A stretch of DNA of 64,000 nucleotides from Planctomycetota bacterium (lineage in GTDB: Bacteria; Planctomycetota; UBA8742; UBA2392): positions 43,873-107,872 of the forward strand of contig JADLFN010000055.1 of NCBI GenBank assembly GCA_020845475.1. Direction: 5' to 3'. Below, piece by piece: positions 1 to 8,954 of this stretch. Position numbers and translations under genes: made by a program. Position 1 is the first letter of the stretch. Each line of letters starts with the position of its first letter. The notes below the pieces were generated by a model. That model had not been told where the DNA came from. It was given only the letters and a program-made list of their open reading frames with translations, and did not search any database.

Positions 1-729
1 GCGGGAGAGTATTTCGTCCGTGTGCACTCACGGCAAATTCGCGCAGACGCGGCCGGGCTTCCGACTTGCATCATTACCCAGACAGCGCCCATACAAATTG
101 AGGCCGGTCAGTCGAAACGAGTCACACCGGTTCCCCGATCCAGTTACTCGGTACGCGTGCGCATTGTCGATGAAAAGGGCGCGCCGATTTCACCGGCAGT
201 TCTGGGCATCAATAGCGAGGCATATCGCCGCTGGCCTATCGACGACTACAAGCCCGGGCAGACAAGCGCGCTGCCAGTTTTCGGCTACGCCGACGCTGAT
301 GGTATTGCGATTGCCGCTGGGATTTGCGTCGAAGTTCGAGTCCTTTCTGTTGAAGCACCGGGATACGAACTTCAAGATATCGAAGTCAGCCCAAGCGAGG
401 GTGCGGTTGTCGATGCTGGAAATGTCGTGCTCAAGAAGGCTCAGGGTGCCATAGAAATTCAGCTTGAGGGTGAAGGAACCGGCAAGCTCGCCGAGTATGA
501 AATCCAGCTTCTGCAGCCGCTTGGCCAAGTGGTCTATGGGCCAACGGCCTTTACGGGCACAACTTTCAAGATTGAAGGCCTGCCGCTGCGCAGATACACG
601 ATATCGATCAAGGATCTGAGTGGACGAACCGCCGCATACTCCCAGAACGTTGATCTCGACGCGGCCAGCCCCTTGCGAACCGTAAAGCTCGTCATGCGCA
701 AGTGGCCCTTCGAAGAAAACGAAAAGTGA
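1..729 (+). CDS. Carboxypeptidase-regulatory-like secreted protein, C-terminal part
   Basis: The reading frame is open from base 1, so the gene begins before the window. About 242 residues are visible. The sequence is rich in Val, Ile, Thr and Gly with alternating strands and resembles carboxypeptidase regulatory-like (beta-sandwich) repeats of large secreted or surface proteins: two similar stretches of the type 'VRIVDEKGAPISPAVLGI' and 'IEIQLEGEGTGKLAEYEIQLL' can be seen. No catalytic motif is visible. It converges on the STAS gene with no gap between the stop codons. The function is unknown; the fold assignment is inference from sequence texture. Confidence 0.6.
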   Translation, partial: AGEYFVRVHSRQIRADAAGLPTCIITQTAPIQIEAGQSKRVTPVPRSSYSVRVRIVDEKGAPISPAVLGINSEAYRRWPIDDYKPGQTSALPVFGYADADGIAIAAGICVEVRVLSVEAPGYELQDIEVSPSEGAVVDAGNVVLKKAQGAIEIQLEGEGTGKLAEYEIQLLQPLGQVVYGPTAFTGTTFKIEGLPLRRYTISIKDLSGRTAAYSQNVDLDAASPLRTVKLVMRKWPFEENEK

Positions 730-1086
730 CTACTTCGCGGCTTTCAGCGCCGTCAGCGCGGCGGGTTTGGTTTGGGCGAACGTGAACACCTGGCTCAGGC
801 CGAGCATGTCGAAGACTTCCTTCACCGGCTCCGTCGGGTTCATGAGCACAATGTTGCCGCCCTTTTCGTGGGCCGTGGCCAGTGAGCCGATGAACACGCC
901 CGCGCCAGCCGATGAAATGTACTCAACCTGGCTCAGGTCGATGGCAAGGCGCGCCTTTCCCTCGGCGAACAGGTTGTTGATCGACTGCTCCATGTACTCA
1001 AACGTGTGGGCGTCCAGCCAGCCCGCCACGTGGATGAGTGTTACTTCCGGTGAAAGGGGTTCAAGATTGATCTCGAACTCACGCAT
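730..1086 (-). CDS. STAS-domain anti-sigma factor antagonist
   Basis: A 118-residue single STAS domain of the SpoIIAA/RsbV type. The conserved phosphorylatable serine lies in 'VEYISSAGAGVF' (about residues 55-66), after the DLS strand. In the known partner-switching mechanism the dephosphorylated antagonist binds the anti-sigma kinase and frees its target. It is last in a leftward operon behind the kinase (1134-1580) and the SpoIIE phosphatase (1661-3952), so all three components of a partner switch lie together. No sigma factor is present nearby; the output may be elsewhere or not transcriptional. Confidence 0.88.
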   Translation of the reverse strand: MREFEINLEPLSPEVTLIHVAGWLDAHTFEYMEQSINNLFAEGKARLAIDLSQVEYISSAGAGVFIGSLATAHEKGGNIVLMNPTEPVKEVFDMLGLSQVFTFAQTKPAALTALKAAK

Positions 1087-1133
1087 GTTGGTCGCCCTGC
1101 CTTCTTGCCCTGTGATTCGCCCGTAAAGCGTCC

Positions 1134-1580
1134 TTACGCCGTCTTTATGTTCTTCACCAGCGTCAGGACGTTCTGCTGGCCTTCCTTTGAATCGTATCGA
1201 ACTTCGTCCATGACCTTGCGCATGATGAACAGGCCCAAGCCGCGCTTGGAGCCCGCGTTGACGTGCGCCTTCATGTCGAGATCCTTGTTGGCGTCGGCGC
1301 CGCGCGCGGTGTCATAGCTGATGCCGGAGTCGATCACGCGGATCGTGAAGCGTTTGTCATCGGCGTCAATTTGAACCTCAATCTTGCCGTCGTCGCGCCC
1401 CGCGTAGCCGTGCTGGATTATGTTGGCCACGGCTTCGTCCACGGCCAGCACCACCTTGTTGATGTCAGCTGCAGGCAGCGCGGAGCGCTTGATCGTGCCA
1501 TGTAGAAACTCGCGCACCTTTGCGAGATTCTGCGTCTTGGCATCGACCTCGATACGGTCTGATACATGAGCTTCGGACAT
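1134..1580 (-). CDS. Anti-sigma regulatory factor, serine kinase (HATPase_c_2)
   Basis: A 148-residue GHKL-type ATP-binding domain of the RsbW/SpoIIAB family. The N box is seen in 'VVLAVDEAVANIIQHGY' (about residues 42-58), followed by the 'VIDSGISYD' G1-like motif and the 'RGLGLFIMRKVMDEV' lid/G2 region. It should phosphorylate the STAS antagonist encoded 47 bp downstream. The start at 1580 gives a full N-terminal strand. The family assignment is firm; the partner it sequesters is unknown. Confidence 0.88.
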   Translation of the reverse strand: MSEAHVSDRIEVDAKTQNLAKVREFLHGTIKRSALPAADINKVVLAVDEAVANIIQHGYAGRDDGKIEVQIDADDKRFTIRVIDSGISYDTARGADANKDLDMKAHVNAGSKRGLGLFIMRKVMDEVRYDSKEGQQNVLTLVKNIKTA

Positions 1581-1660
1581 CCCGTCACCCCGGTGCGAAA
1601 TCGTGATGCACTTCCCGCCTGGCCAAAAGGCCGCCCAGTGCTGCTGCCCGCCTGATGAAA

Positions 1661-3952
1661 CTAGCCTACTTTCACCGTCACAATCGTGATGTCGTCGTGC
1701 TGGTCGTCGCTCTGCGCGTGGGCCTGCAAGGCGTTGACCAGCGTGGTCAAGTACTGGCTCGAAGGAGCGTTGGCCGCCTGCGTCGTAATGGAGATCAGGC
1801 GTTCGCTGGTGAACTCGGCGCCTTCGGGGCTCATGGCCTCGGTTACACCGTCCGTGTAAATCACCACGCGGTCGCCGCGCTGGAGCTGGATCGTTTCCTC
1901 TTTCATGTTGCGTTCAAACAGACGACCGTCTTTGTCAAAGCCCAGCGCGATGCCGCCTGGGTTGATTTCAACACATTGCTTGGTGCTCGCCCTGTACATC
2001 AATAAGGGGTTATGGCCAGCGCTGGCCACCGTGAGCCTAGCCGTGGGAATGTCGAGCAGCATGTAGAACGCAGTGACGAACATGCCGCGCTTGATGTCCT
2101 TGGCGAGCGTGCGGTTGACCTTGCAGAAGATGTCGCGCGGGCTGAGGTTGCTCTCGGCTTCGTAGCTGACGAGCGCCTTGGTCATCATCATGACCATCGA
2201 GCCGGGAATACCCTTGCCGGAAACGTCGGCGCAGATCATGCCCAGGTGCGTCTTATCGACGAGGAAGAAGTCGTAGTAGTCGCCGCCCACTTCCTTGCTG
2301 GGCGAGTAATAGGCGCTTACGTCATAGCCCGCAATGCGCGGCACGTGCTTGGGCAGCAGGTTTTCCTGAATTTCTTTGGCGATGTCGAGGTCGTGCTTGC
2401 GGCTCTGGTTCTCGGCCCAGACTTCCTGAGCCTGCTTCAGGCCCGCGGCCATGTCGCCCAGAAGGCGCGAAACGATGCCCACTTCGTCGCGGCTTTGTGC
2501 GATCGGCTTGTGGTCAAAGTTGCCGCCGCTGATGATCTGGATATCGCTCATCAACACTTGCAGCGGGCGCGTGATGTTGCCGCCAACGAGGAACGCGGTG
2601 CCCAGCGAAATGAGCACGGCCACAAAGGCGACGCCGAACAAAAGCAACACGAGGTTGTTCTGGCGTGCGTTGATGAACTTGCGGTCAAGGTAAAGGTAAA
2701 CCACATCCCCGGTAGCGCTGCCTTGAGTCCGCGAGAAACTGAAAGCCGGCCCGCCGGCAACTTGAGCGGCGGGGTCGATGTTCATTTCCTTGTCCGTGCG
2801 CTTGGCGCTGGACTCCGCCACTTCTGGCATGCCTTCCTTGGAAGGACTGATGACCGAGAGATCCTTGGCCGGGTCAAAACCGGGCAGGATCGGCGTCTTG
2901 ATCTCAAAAATCAGCAGACGTACCTGCGTGTCATCAGCCGTGGTGAGCTGATCGAGGTCATTGACGAACTCGGCTTTGTACTCGGTGAAAATGGCGCGGC
3001 GGATGCCCTGTTGTGGGTGCGCCACAAGATTGTCCTGCGTCTCCTTGGCAATGGCAGTACGCAAGTCCGACCATGACTTCTGTTTGTCCTTGAGGCCGTA
3101 ATAGGCTGCAAGATCACCAAAGAAATTGATGCTGAGGTCTTTCCACGCCTCATCGTTCACTTGTCGTGGCGAGGCCGGTTCAAGCAACTTGCCCGTGGGA
3201 TTGCGCTTGAGCTCGTCGTAGTGGGCCTTTCCGATAATCGCGGCTTTCTTCTCATCAGGTATGTTCGCGACTTCGCCGTAATTTCCGCGGATCTCCGAGG
3301 CAACCATGACCCAGATTCGATCATTGATCAGTTGATTGTAATTTGCGAACTGGCGGCAGCCGGGGATGTCTTTGTTGAACCAGGGATAGCCGCGCCGGGT
3401 CTTGCGTTCTTCGGCTGTGGGCCAGGGGCGGTGGAGGCCGTCCCAGTACTTGCCGAACTTGTCCTTACGGCTTTGGAAATAGGCAATCATGCCCGTTTCG
3501 CTGAGCGTGTTCACGTAGTTGCGGTAGTTGGCTTCAGCCTGCTGCAAGTTGGCGCGACCCGAATCGCGGATGGTGTCCTCAAGCGCGGAACGCCCAACAA
3601 GCTGCACGATCAAGAACATGATGATGACGATGCCGATCGAAAGCGCGCTCATCGAGAGCACCACTTTCATCTTGATCGGAAGGCCTTGGGGCTTGGCGGC
3701 GATGACGGGTCGCCGAACCGGCTGACCTGCCGCACCGGCCCCTCCCGGTGCGCGGGCCGGCGGTGGGGGCGGCGTTTGTCCACCGGACGCGCCAAAGGCC
3801 GGCATTTGTCCGGAGGATTTTCGGGCCGAGGGCGGCGGCGGGGTCATCATGCGGCCCGTAGCAGGCTTGGAGGCCGGCTTGGCGGGCGGAGGCGCTACCG
3901 TTTGCGGCTCGTTGGAAGGCGAACTGGGACGTTTGGGCGGTGTGTTTGACAT
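1661..3952 (-). CDS. Membrane sensor SpoIIE-type PP2C phosphatase with HAMP
   Basis: A 763-residue protein with a long Pro/Ala/Ser-rich cytoplasmic N-terminus (about 1-85), a transmembrane helix (about 93-118, 'VVLSMSALSIGIVIIMFLIV'), an extracytoplasmic sensor region of about 320 residues, a second transmembrane helix (about 437-460), a HAMP linker and a C-terminal SpoIIE phosphatase. The metal-binding acidic motifs are present: 'GGDYYDFF', 'ADVSGKGIPGSMVM', 'IYTDGVTEA' and 'QHDDITIV'. It should dephosphorylate the STAS antagonist two genes downstream in response to an envelope signal. It begins 15 bp after the pgpA-like gene. The ligand of the sensor region cannot be read from sequence. Confidence 0.9.
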   Translation of the reverse strand: MSNTPPKRPSSPSNEPQTVAPPPAKPASKPATGRMMTPPPPSARKSSGQMPAFGASGGQTPPPPPARAPGGAGAAGQPVRRPVIAAKPQGLPIKMKVVLSMSALSIGIVIIMFLIVQLVGRSALEDTIRDSGRANLQQAEANYRNYVNTLSETGMIAYFQSRKDKFGKYWDGLHRPWPTAEERKTRRGYPWFNKDIPGCRQFANYNQLINDRIWVMVASEIRGNYGEVANIPDEKKAAIIGKAHYDELKRNPTGKLLEPASPRQVNDEAWKDLSINFFGDLAAYYGLKDKQKSWSDLRTAIAKETQDNLVAHPQQGIRRAIFTEYKAEFVNDLDQLTTADDTQVRLLIFEIKTPILPGFDPAKDLSVISPSKEGMPEVAESSAKRTDKEMNIDPAAQVAGGPAFSFSRTQGSATGDVVYLYLDRKFINARQNNLVLLLFGVAFVAVLISLGTAFLVGGNITRPLQVLMSDIQIISGGNFDHKPIAQSRDEVGIVSRLLGDMAAGLKQAQEVWAENQSRKHDLDIAKEIQENLLPKHVPRIAGYDVSAYYSPSKEVGGDYYDFFLVDKTHLGMICADVSGKGIPGSMVMMMTKALVSYEAESNLSPRDIFCKVNRTLAKDIKRGMFVTAFYMLLDIPTARLTVASAGHNPLLMYRASTKQCVEINPGGIALGFDKDGRLFERNMKEETIQLQRGDRVVIYTDGVTEAMSPEGAEFTSERLISITTQAANAPSSQYLTTLVNALQAHAQSDDQHDDITIVTVKVG

Positions 3953-3967
3953 AGCTTCCGGTGCTTC

Positions 3968-4480
3968 CTACCTGATCGGGACTTCATTGACCAGAAGGCG
4001 AACAGTCCAAATTGTCCAAGAACCCAAGCAGGCCGCAGCCAAGTCATCCATCAGGATGCCGGCACTTCGCGGCAAATGCTCAAAGCTGCTTGCAGGCCAA
4101 GGCTTAGCGATATCGTAAAAGCGGAAAACCACGAACGCGAAGCAAAAGTCCAACGGTGTTGACGCCTGGGTCAATCCAAGGACGAGAGCCATAGCCGCGG
4201 CTTCGTCCAGAACAAACCAATCCGGGTCGTCTCCGGCCTCTTTGCGCGCTATGGCCCACTCGCCTACAAACACGCAAACCAAAGAAAGTGCGGCTGCGAT
4301 CGCAAACATCTGCCATTGCGGCGGCGCCGCGAGGTAACACCAGAGCGCCAGGCCCAGCGCGGCTACGGCGGTGCCGCAGGTACCGCGCATGTAAGGAGCA
4401 AAGCCGCTCAGTCCAAGGCTGCCTAGAAGCACGGGCGTGCTGAAGAGGTTCGCGGGATCGGTGGATCTGCGCCAGGTCAT
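3968..4480 (-). CDS. pgpA: Phosphatidylglycerophosphatase A family protein
   Basis: A 170-residue membrane protein matching PgpA, which removes the phosphate from phosphatidylglycerol phosphate in glycerophospholipid synthesis. The family landmarks are visible: 'GFAPYMRGTCGT' (usual P-x-x-PGTxGS region), 'DPDWFVLDEAAAM' (D..xxDE), 'FVVFRFYDIAKPWP' (FRxFDxxKPwP) and 'GILMDDLAAA' (G.mxDDxxAG). The ATG at 4480 is preferred because the 48 codons upstream have no family similarity; a longer start at 4624 is possible. It is the first gene of the leftward partner-switch operon. The first motif is looser than usual, so activity is likely but not certain. Confidence 0.8.
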   Translation of the reverse strand: MTWRRSTDPANLFSTPVLLGSLGLSGFAPYMRGTCGTAVAALGLALWCYLAAPPQWQMFAIAAALSLVCVFVGEWAIARKEAGDDPDWFVLDEAAAMALVLGLTQASTPLDFCFAFVVFRFYDIAKPWPASSFEHLPRSAGILMDDLAAACLGSWTIWTVRLLVNEVPIR

Positions 4481-4629
4481 AGAAGGTGCCAACCAATTCA
4501 ACACACGCGGCTTTTCCCTGCTATCGTGTTTCGCCGCAATTGTACTCGCCCCATCGGCGCACTTTGTCGCCACGAACTGGGGGCAAGCTCCGGGTAAGGA
4601 GAGGCGCTCTTTTACGAGATGCACGGCTG

Positions 4630-5007
4630 ATGCAAAAGCTCAAGTTCACGACAGAAACGGTTCGAAAATCGTGGATCATCCGCGTGCGGGGCCATGTCAC
4701 AAAGGAAAACGCACGGGATTTGCGTGAACAGCTCATGTCCGCTGCCGCCCAGCCCGGCCCGGCTCTAATGCTTGACCTGGCACACGTCGAGGAAATGGAC
4801 AGCGCGGGGGTGGCGGTGCTCATTGAATTGCACAAGCATCTGAACGACCATTCACGACCACTTGTGCTGGTGGGTCAATCCGAAGCTGTCAGTCTGATTG
4901 TGGGCGTACTGAAGGCGCACCATGTGATTTGCGATGTTTACAAGAGCATTGATGAAGGCGTAAGAAAGACGCGAGCTTTGAAACCACCGGCAGCGGCGAA
5001 AAGCTAA
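4630..5007 (+). CDS. MlaB-like STAS-domain protein
   Basis: A 125-residue STAS domain. It has the central 'LMLDLAHVEEMDSAGVAVL' strand-loop-helix with the serine at the usual site. The next codon after its stop starts an MlaE-type permease, and an MlaF-type ATPase follows, so this is most likely the MlaB-like cytoplasmic component of a lipid ABC transporter and not a stress regulator. ATG 4630 was chosen because residues upstream do not resemble the family; the Shine-Dalgarno-like AAGGAG near 4594 is too far to be informative. Confidence 0.78.
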   Translation: MQKLKFTTETVRKSWIIRVRGHVTKENARDLREQLMSAAAQPGPALMLDLAHVEEMDSAGVAVLIELHKHLNDHSRPLVLVGQSEAVSLIVGVLKAHHVICDVYKSIDEGVRKTRALKPPAAAKS

Positions 5008-5829
5008 ATGTCAATCTTGAATGAGTCTGTAGTCACCTTGGGCGCGCTGGTCAATAAACAGCTCAGCGCCCTGGGTGGTACCGTTCGGTTCGGGGGCAAT
5101 GCGGCGCTTTACGCGCTCCGCGGCCTCATTTCACGACGTATCTATCCGTTCCACGATTTTATTGTGCAGGTGGATTACACGGGCGCGCGCTCTACGCCCA
5201 TTATGATCCTTACCGGGTTTCTGGTGGGCATGACGCTGGTGGCGCAGACAACGCCCACGCTGGGGCGCTACGGGCCGCAGGAACTTGTCGCGGGTGTGGT
5301 GGGCGTCAGTGTTCTGCGCACGCTTGGCCCCGTGCTGGCGGCGATAATCTTTGCCGGTCGCGTAGGAGCCGGATTTACCGCCGAGCTGGGCACCATGAAA
5401 GTTGGCGAGGAAGTGCAGGCGCTCGAGACCATGGGCATTGACCCCATCGGCTATCTCGTGGCGCCTCGTTTTCTGGCGGCCGTGCTGATGCTGCCCTGCC
5501 TTACGATCTGTTTTGACGCGGCTGCATTGTTTGGCGGCTTCATCATCGGCGTTTACAACTTCAATATCTCCATCGAAGATTACCTCGATATCACGAAGCA
5601 GTTCGTGTTTATCTCCAACTTCACGTTCGGACTTTTCAAGAGCGCGGTGTTTGCGGTCATCATCACCGTGGTGTGCTGCTACAAGGGTTTTTCGGTTCAA
5701 GGCAGCGCCATGGAAGTGGGCCGCGCCACCATGCAGGCGATCGTGGTGTGCCTGGTCACGATCATCTTTACGGACTTCGTGCTGGCGTTCGTTTACAACA
5801 TTCTCCAGAAATACGACCTGGTGCAGTGA
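5008..5829 (+). CDS. mlaE: MlaE/YrbE-family ABC transporter permease
   Basis: A 273-residue polytopic inner-membrane protein. It carries the family signature 'ELGTMKVGEEVQALETMG' (about residues 131-148), the EExxAL-like coupling helix contacting the ATPase, and about five hydrophobic helices. MlaE permeases form the core of phospholipid transport complexes between the inner and outer membrane. The gene starts immediately after the STAS stop and overlaps the ATPase start by one base (TGATG), so the four genes are translationally coupled. Confidence 0.92.
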   Translation: MSILNESVVTLGALVNKQLSALGGTVRFGGNAALYALRGLISRRIYPFHDFIVQVDYTGARSTPIMILTGFLVGMTLVAQTTPTLGRYGPQELVAGVVGVSVLRTLGPVLAAIIFAGRVGAGFTAELGTMKVGEEVQALETMGIDPIGYLVAPRFLAAVLMLPCLTICFDAAALFGGFIIGVYNFNISIEDYLDITKQFVFISNFTFGLFKSAVFAVIITVVCCYKGFSVQGSAMEVGRATMQAIVVCLVTIIFTDFVLAFVYNILQKYDLVQ

Positions 5830-6719
5830 TGGCAGGTTCTACCAATATCGACATGTCCAGGGCGCGCGGCGAAGGGCAGTTGCGCTCTCAGGGGCCCGTG
5901 ATCAAGGTGGAGCACCTCACGAAAACCTACGATGACAAAGTGGTGCTCGACGACATTTCGTTTGAGCTCGCGCGCGGTCGGGTTTACGTCATCATGGGCC
6001 CCTCAGGCTGCGGCAAGAGCACGTTGCTGCGCATGATGATCGGCGCCGAGGCGGCTGACGCCGGACACGTTTATCTTGACGGCGTGGACACCACCTTGGC
6101 CGACAAGAAGACGCAGGAAGAGGCACGGCGCAAATTTGGTGTGCTGTTTCAGAGTGCGGCGCTGCTCAACGGCCTCACGGTCGCGGAGAACGTGGCATTG
6201 CCCATTCGCCAGCACACGGACTTGCTCAAGAGCACGATCGACCTCATGGTTCGCCTGAAGCTCGAGCTGGTTGGCATGGGCGACGCGGCTGAAAAATTCC
6301 CCTATGAAATCTCGGGCGGCATGAAGAAGCGTGCAGGGCTTGCGCGGGCCATCGCCCTTGACCCGGCGATTGTTTTTTACGATGAGCCAAGCGCGGGCCT
6401 GGACCCTGTCATGGTGGGCGTGATCGATAAACTGATCAAGGACCTGACGAGCAAGCTTGGAATCACGAGCGTTGTAATCACGCACGAAATGCCAAGTATC
6501 TTCCGTATTGCCGATGAGGCCATCATGCTGTTCGGCGGCAAAGTGGTGTTTCGCGGCTCGCCGCAGGAGTTGCGTCAAAGCCGATTGCCAATCGTACGCC
6601 AGTTCATCAATGGCGACCCCGAGGGGCCGATCAACGCGCCCCGGCAACTCGCTGAACTTTCGGAGCGGCTGTTTGGTTCGGCCAAGAAACCGGCGATTGA
6701 TGGCGGGGGGACGGGATGA
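5829..6719 (+). CDS. mlaF: MlaF-family ABC transporter ATPase
   Basis: A 296-residue ABC ATPase. Walker A is 'GPSGCGKSTLLRMM' (about 57-70), the Q-loop is 'GVLFQSAALLNGLTVAENVA', the signature is 'ISGGMKKRAGLARAIALDP' (MlaF-type SGGMxKRxxLARA), Walker B is 'IVFYDEPSAGLDP', and the switch His is in 'VITHEMPSI'. It powers the MlaE permease. ATG 5829 overlaps the permease stop; an open frame continues upstream, but only antisense-like sequence would be added. The end overlaps the next MCE gene by four bases. Confidence 0.92.
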   Translation: MAGSTNIDMSRARGEGQLRSQGPVIKVEHLTKTYDDKVVLDDISFELARGRVYVIMGPSGCGKSTLLRMMIGAEAADAGHVYLDGVDTTLADKKTQEEARRKFGVLFQSAALLNGLTVAENVALPIRQHTDLLKSTIDLMVRLKLELVGMGDAAEKFPYEISGGMKKRAGLARAIALDPAIVFYDEPSAGLDPVMVGVIDKLIKDLTSKLGITSVVITHEMPSIFRIADEAIMLFGGKVVFRGSPQELRQSRLPIVRQFINGDPEGPINAPRQLAELSERLFGSAKKPAIDGGGTG

Positions 6720-7807
6720 AACCTGCCGACCGTCGCTTGAATTTCTGGCTGGGAATCGGCGCGCTCGTGCTTGCGATGGCGGCGGGGTTGTGGATGGCGA
6801 TTAGGCCCGTACTCAAACAGCCGTCAGAGCCGCCCCAGCTGTATGTGGCATATTTTGAGAACGCCGGCGGTCTGGAAGTGGGCGATGTGGTGCGCATCAA
6901 GGGCCGGCGCGCGGGCAGGGTTGTCGGCACGGAGGTTGTGCGGCGCGACGACAAGGTGATGATCCGCGTTGAGTTTGAGATTGCGCCGGGCTCGGGTTCA
7001 CAGTGGCTCAAGCAGGGCGGGATCCCGGTGGACAGTGTTATCCGCGTGCGCCAGCCTGCTGTGCTGGGGAGGCCGACGCTTTCCATTGAGCTGGGAGAGG
7101 CTGACAAGATCATCCATGTCGGAGGTGAGTGGCCTCAGGCCCGTGGCGTCACGGGCGAAGACCAGTTCAGCGCGTTGAAGGCCAAGCTCAACGAGTTTGA
7201 CGCCGCCATCGACAAGTATATGGCCTACGTTCGGCCCGAGTTCATCGCCGACATCAAGGCCCGCATTGCCCAATTGCGCCTCAGTATCGATCAGGCCCGA
7301 AGCGCCGTGTCAGGCGCTGTTGCGGACGTGCCTTTACTTGTTGAGCGCGTCAACGAACTCGGACGCATGCTCAGAGACTTGCTCACTCAGGTGCGAAAGG
7401 CGGCACCGGGCATCGAGGAAAACGTGAAGACCGTCGAGCAGCGCCTGCGCGATGCGCCGCGGCAGGCGCAGGATGCGAGCGAGGCAATCACGGACCTGCG
7501 CGAAATGGTCTCACGCATCGACAAGACGGTGGCCGAGTTCAATGGGCGCTCCGAGGACGGCGATTTCAGCAAGGCAGTGCGCGAATTCCGAAAGTTCTCA
7601 GCGCAACTTCGCGCAAGCGCTGTTCGCTCCGAGTACCAGCCGAAACAGGCCGGAGACCTGCCGCCGTGGCGCCTGGCGCGGCCATACTTCAATGGCGGCT
7701 CAACCGCCCTTGAAGGCGCAAACACGGCGGAAAAGGGTGGCGCAGTTGAATATAAGGAGCTTCCGCTGCCACCACGGGCGAGAAGCACGAGCAAGACGCA
7801 GGATTGA
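6716..7807 (+). CDS. MCE-domain lipid-transport protein (MlaD-like), first copy
   Basis: A 363-residue protein: an N-terminal membrane anchor (about 10-28), one MCE domain (about 37-125, 'YFENAGGLEVGDVVRIKG' start and 'RQPAVLGRPTLSIELG' end), then a long helical, partly coiled-coil tail (about 140-310). MCE proteins form hexameric rings or tubes that carry lipids across the periplasm. The ATGA overlap with the ATPase gene supports a single complex. The extended helical tail resembles tunnel-forming MCE proteins more than short E. coli MlaD. Confidence 0.88.
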   Translation: MKPADRRLNFWLGIGALVLAMAAGLWMAIRPVLKQPSEPPQLYVAYFENAGGLEVGDVVRIKGRRAGRVVGTEVVRRDDKVMIRVEFEIAPGSGSQWLKQGGIPVDSVIRVRQPAVLGRPTLSIELGEADKIIHVGGEWPQARGVTGEDQFSALKAKLNEFDAAIDKYMAYVRPEFIADIKARIAQLRLSIDQARSAVSGAVADVPLLVERVNELGRMLRDLLTQVRKAAPGIEENVKTVEQRLRDAPRQAQDASEAITDLREMVSRIDKTVAEFNGRSEDGDFSKAVREFRKFSAQLRASAVRSEYQPKQAGDLPPWRLARPYFNGGSTALEGANTAEKGGAVEYKELPLPPRARSTSKTQD

Positions 7808-7818
7808 ACGAGGCAGCC

Positions 7819-8892
7819 ATGGCCAAAAAGAGTGCAAGGTCGGATCTGATCACAGGCGCATTTGCGGTCTTTGTGATCATCAGCGGCATATTCGTCGTGA
7901 TGTTCTTGCAGGCCGTGGGGCCGCGCATCGAGGGCGCGCGCTATTCGATTCGATTCCGCGACGTCGGCGGACTGGGCGGTAACGCGCCCGTTATTGTCGC
8001 GGGCCAGAAAGTGGGGAAGGTCGAAAAGATTGAGACGCGGGCTGTGGTCGAAAGCGAGGGCCATCGCGCAGTGGAGGTGCTCGTCGGGATCATCATCGAG
8101 GACAAGTTCGTAAACGCGGTCGCCATTCCCGTGGACACCGTTGCGGCCGTGCAGATGGGCGGGCTATTTGGCGGCACGCAGCTCGTGCTCAGGCTCGGCA
8201 AATCCAAAACGTTGGTTCAACCGGGTGGGACACTCGGTGAACAGGGCCAGCCGCCGGTTGATTTCAACACACTGCTCGATAGCGCGCAAAGCACCATCAA
8301 GAAGCTGCAGAGTGGCCTTGAGAAACTGGCGGACGTTCTCAATGACGACGCTTTCCAGGCCAATATCAAGGCTTCTCTTGAGAGCCTGAAGACTACGCTT
8401 GCATCACTGGACAAAGGCCTGAAGGACCTCGAGCCTGCGTTCAAGCAGGTGGGCCCCACGATTGAGAACGCCAACGCGCTCGTGGTCGAGATGCGCGATC
8501 TGATCAAGAACAACAATGAGGCGCTCACGAGCGCAATTAAGCATCTGGAGGGTGCGAGCAAGGGTGCAGATGACCTGCTCAACGGCGATGCCAAGCTGCT
8601 GGTGGCCGACTTGCGCAAGATTGCCGAGAATCTCGACAAGCTCGCCGGCAACCTCAACAGCGTGGTGCTCGACAACCAGGGCAACATTGCCATCTCGATC
8701 AACAATGTGCGCGAGGCAACCGAGAGCATTCGCGTGTTCGCCCGCCGCATCGAGAAGGATCCGAGCCTGTTGATCTGGGGAAGTGACGACAAAGTGCCCG
8801 AGCCCAATTCCCCCGCGGCAACCAAGTCTCCGGACGTGGACGAAGCCGCGCTCAAACGCAGCGGAAGACTGCCGCGCCGCGACAACGAGTGA
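7819..8892 (+). CDS. MCE-domain lipid-transport protein (MlaD-like), second copy
   Basis: A 357-residue MCE protein similar in layout to its upstream neighbour: membrane anchor (about 13-35), MCE domain (about 40-135, with 'RFRDVGGLGGNAPVIVAGQK' and 'AAVQMGGLFGGTQLVLRLG'), then a helical tail with repeated Leu/Lys heptads. ATG 7819 has GAGG six bases upstream; a TTG at 7804 overlapping the previous stop is an alternative. Two different MCE genes in one locus suggest a hetero-oligomeric channel. It ends in a Pro/Ser-rich tail. Confidence 0.88.
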   Translation: MAKKSARSDLITGAFAVFVIISGIFVVMFLQAVGPRIEGARYSIRFRDVGGLGGNAPVIVAGQKVGKVEKIETRAVVESEGHRAVEVLVGIIIEDKFVNAVAIPVDTVAAVQMGGLFGGTQLVLRLGKSKTLVQPGGTLGEQGQPPVDFNTLLDSAQSTIKKLQSGLEKLADVLNDDAFQANIKASLESLKTTLASLDKGLKDLEPAFKQVGPTIENANALVVEMRDLIKNNNEALTSAIKHLEGASKGADDLLNGDAKLLVADLRKIAENLDKLAGNLNSVVLDNQGNIAISINNVREATESIRVFARRIEKDPSLLIWGSDDKVPEPNSPAATKSPDVDEAALKRSGRLPRRDNE

Positions 8893-8954
8893 CGCCGCTA
8901 TCGCGATGAGAACGAAGATCGTAGAAGGTTAGTCGCAAGAAGAGGGCCGGACTG

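Noticed and set aside
2012..3076. 354-codon open frame on the plus strand
   Set aside because: It is antisense to the SpoIIE phosphatase gene and has no recognisable domain.
730..3952. Sigma-B-type operon with its own sigma factor
   Set aside because: Phosphatase, kinase and antagonist are present, but no sigma factor gene lies beside them.
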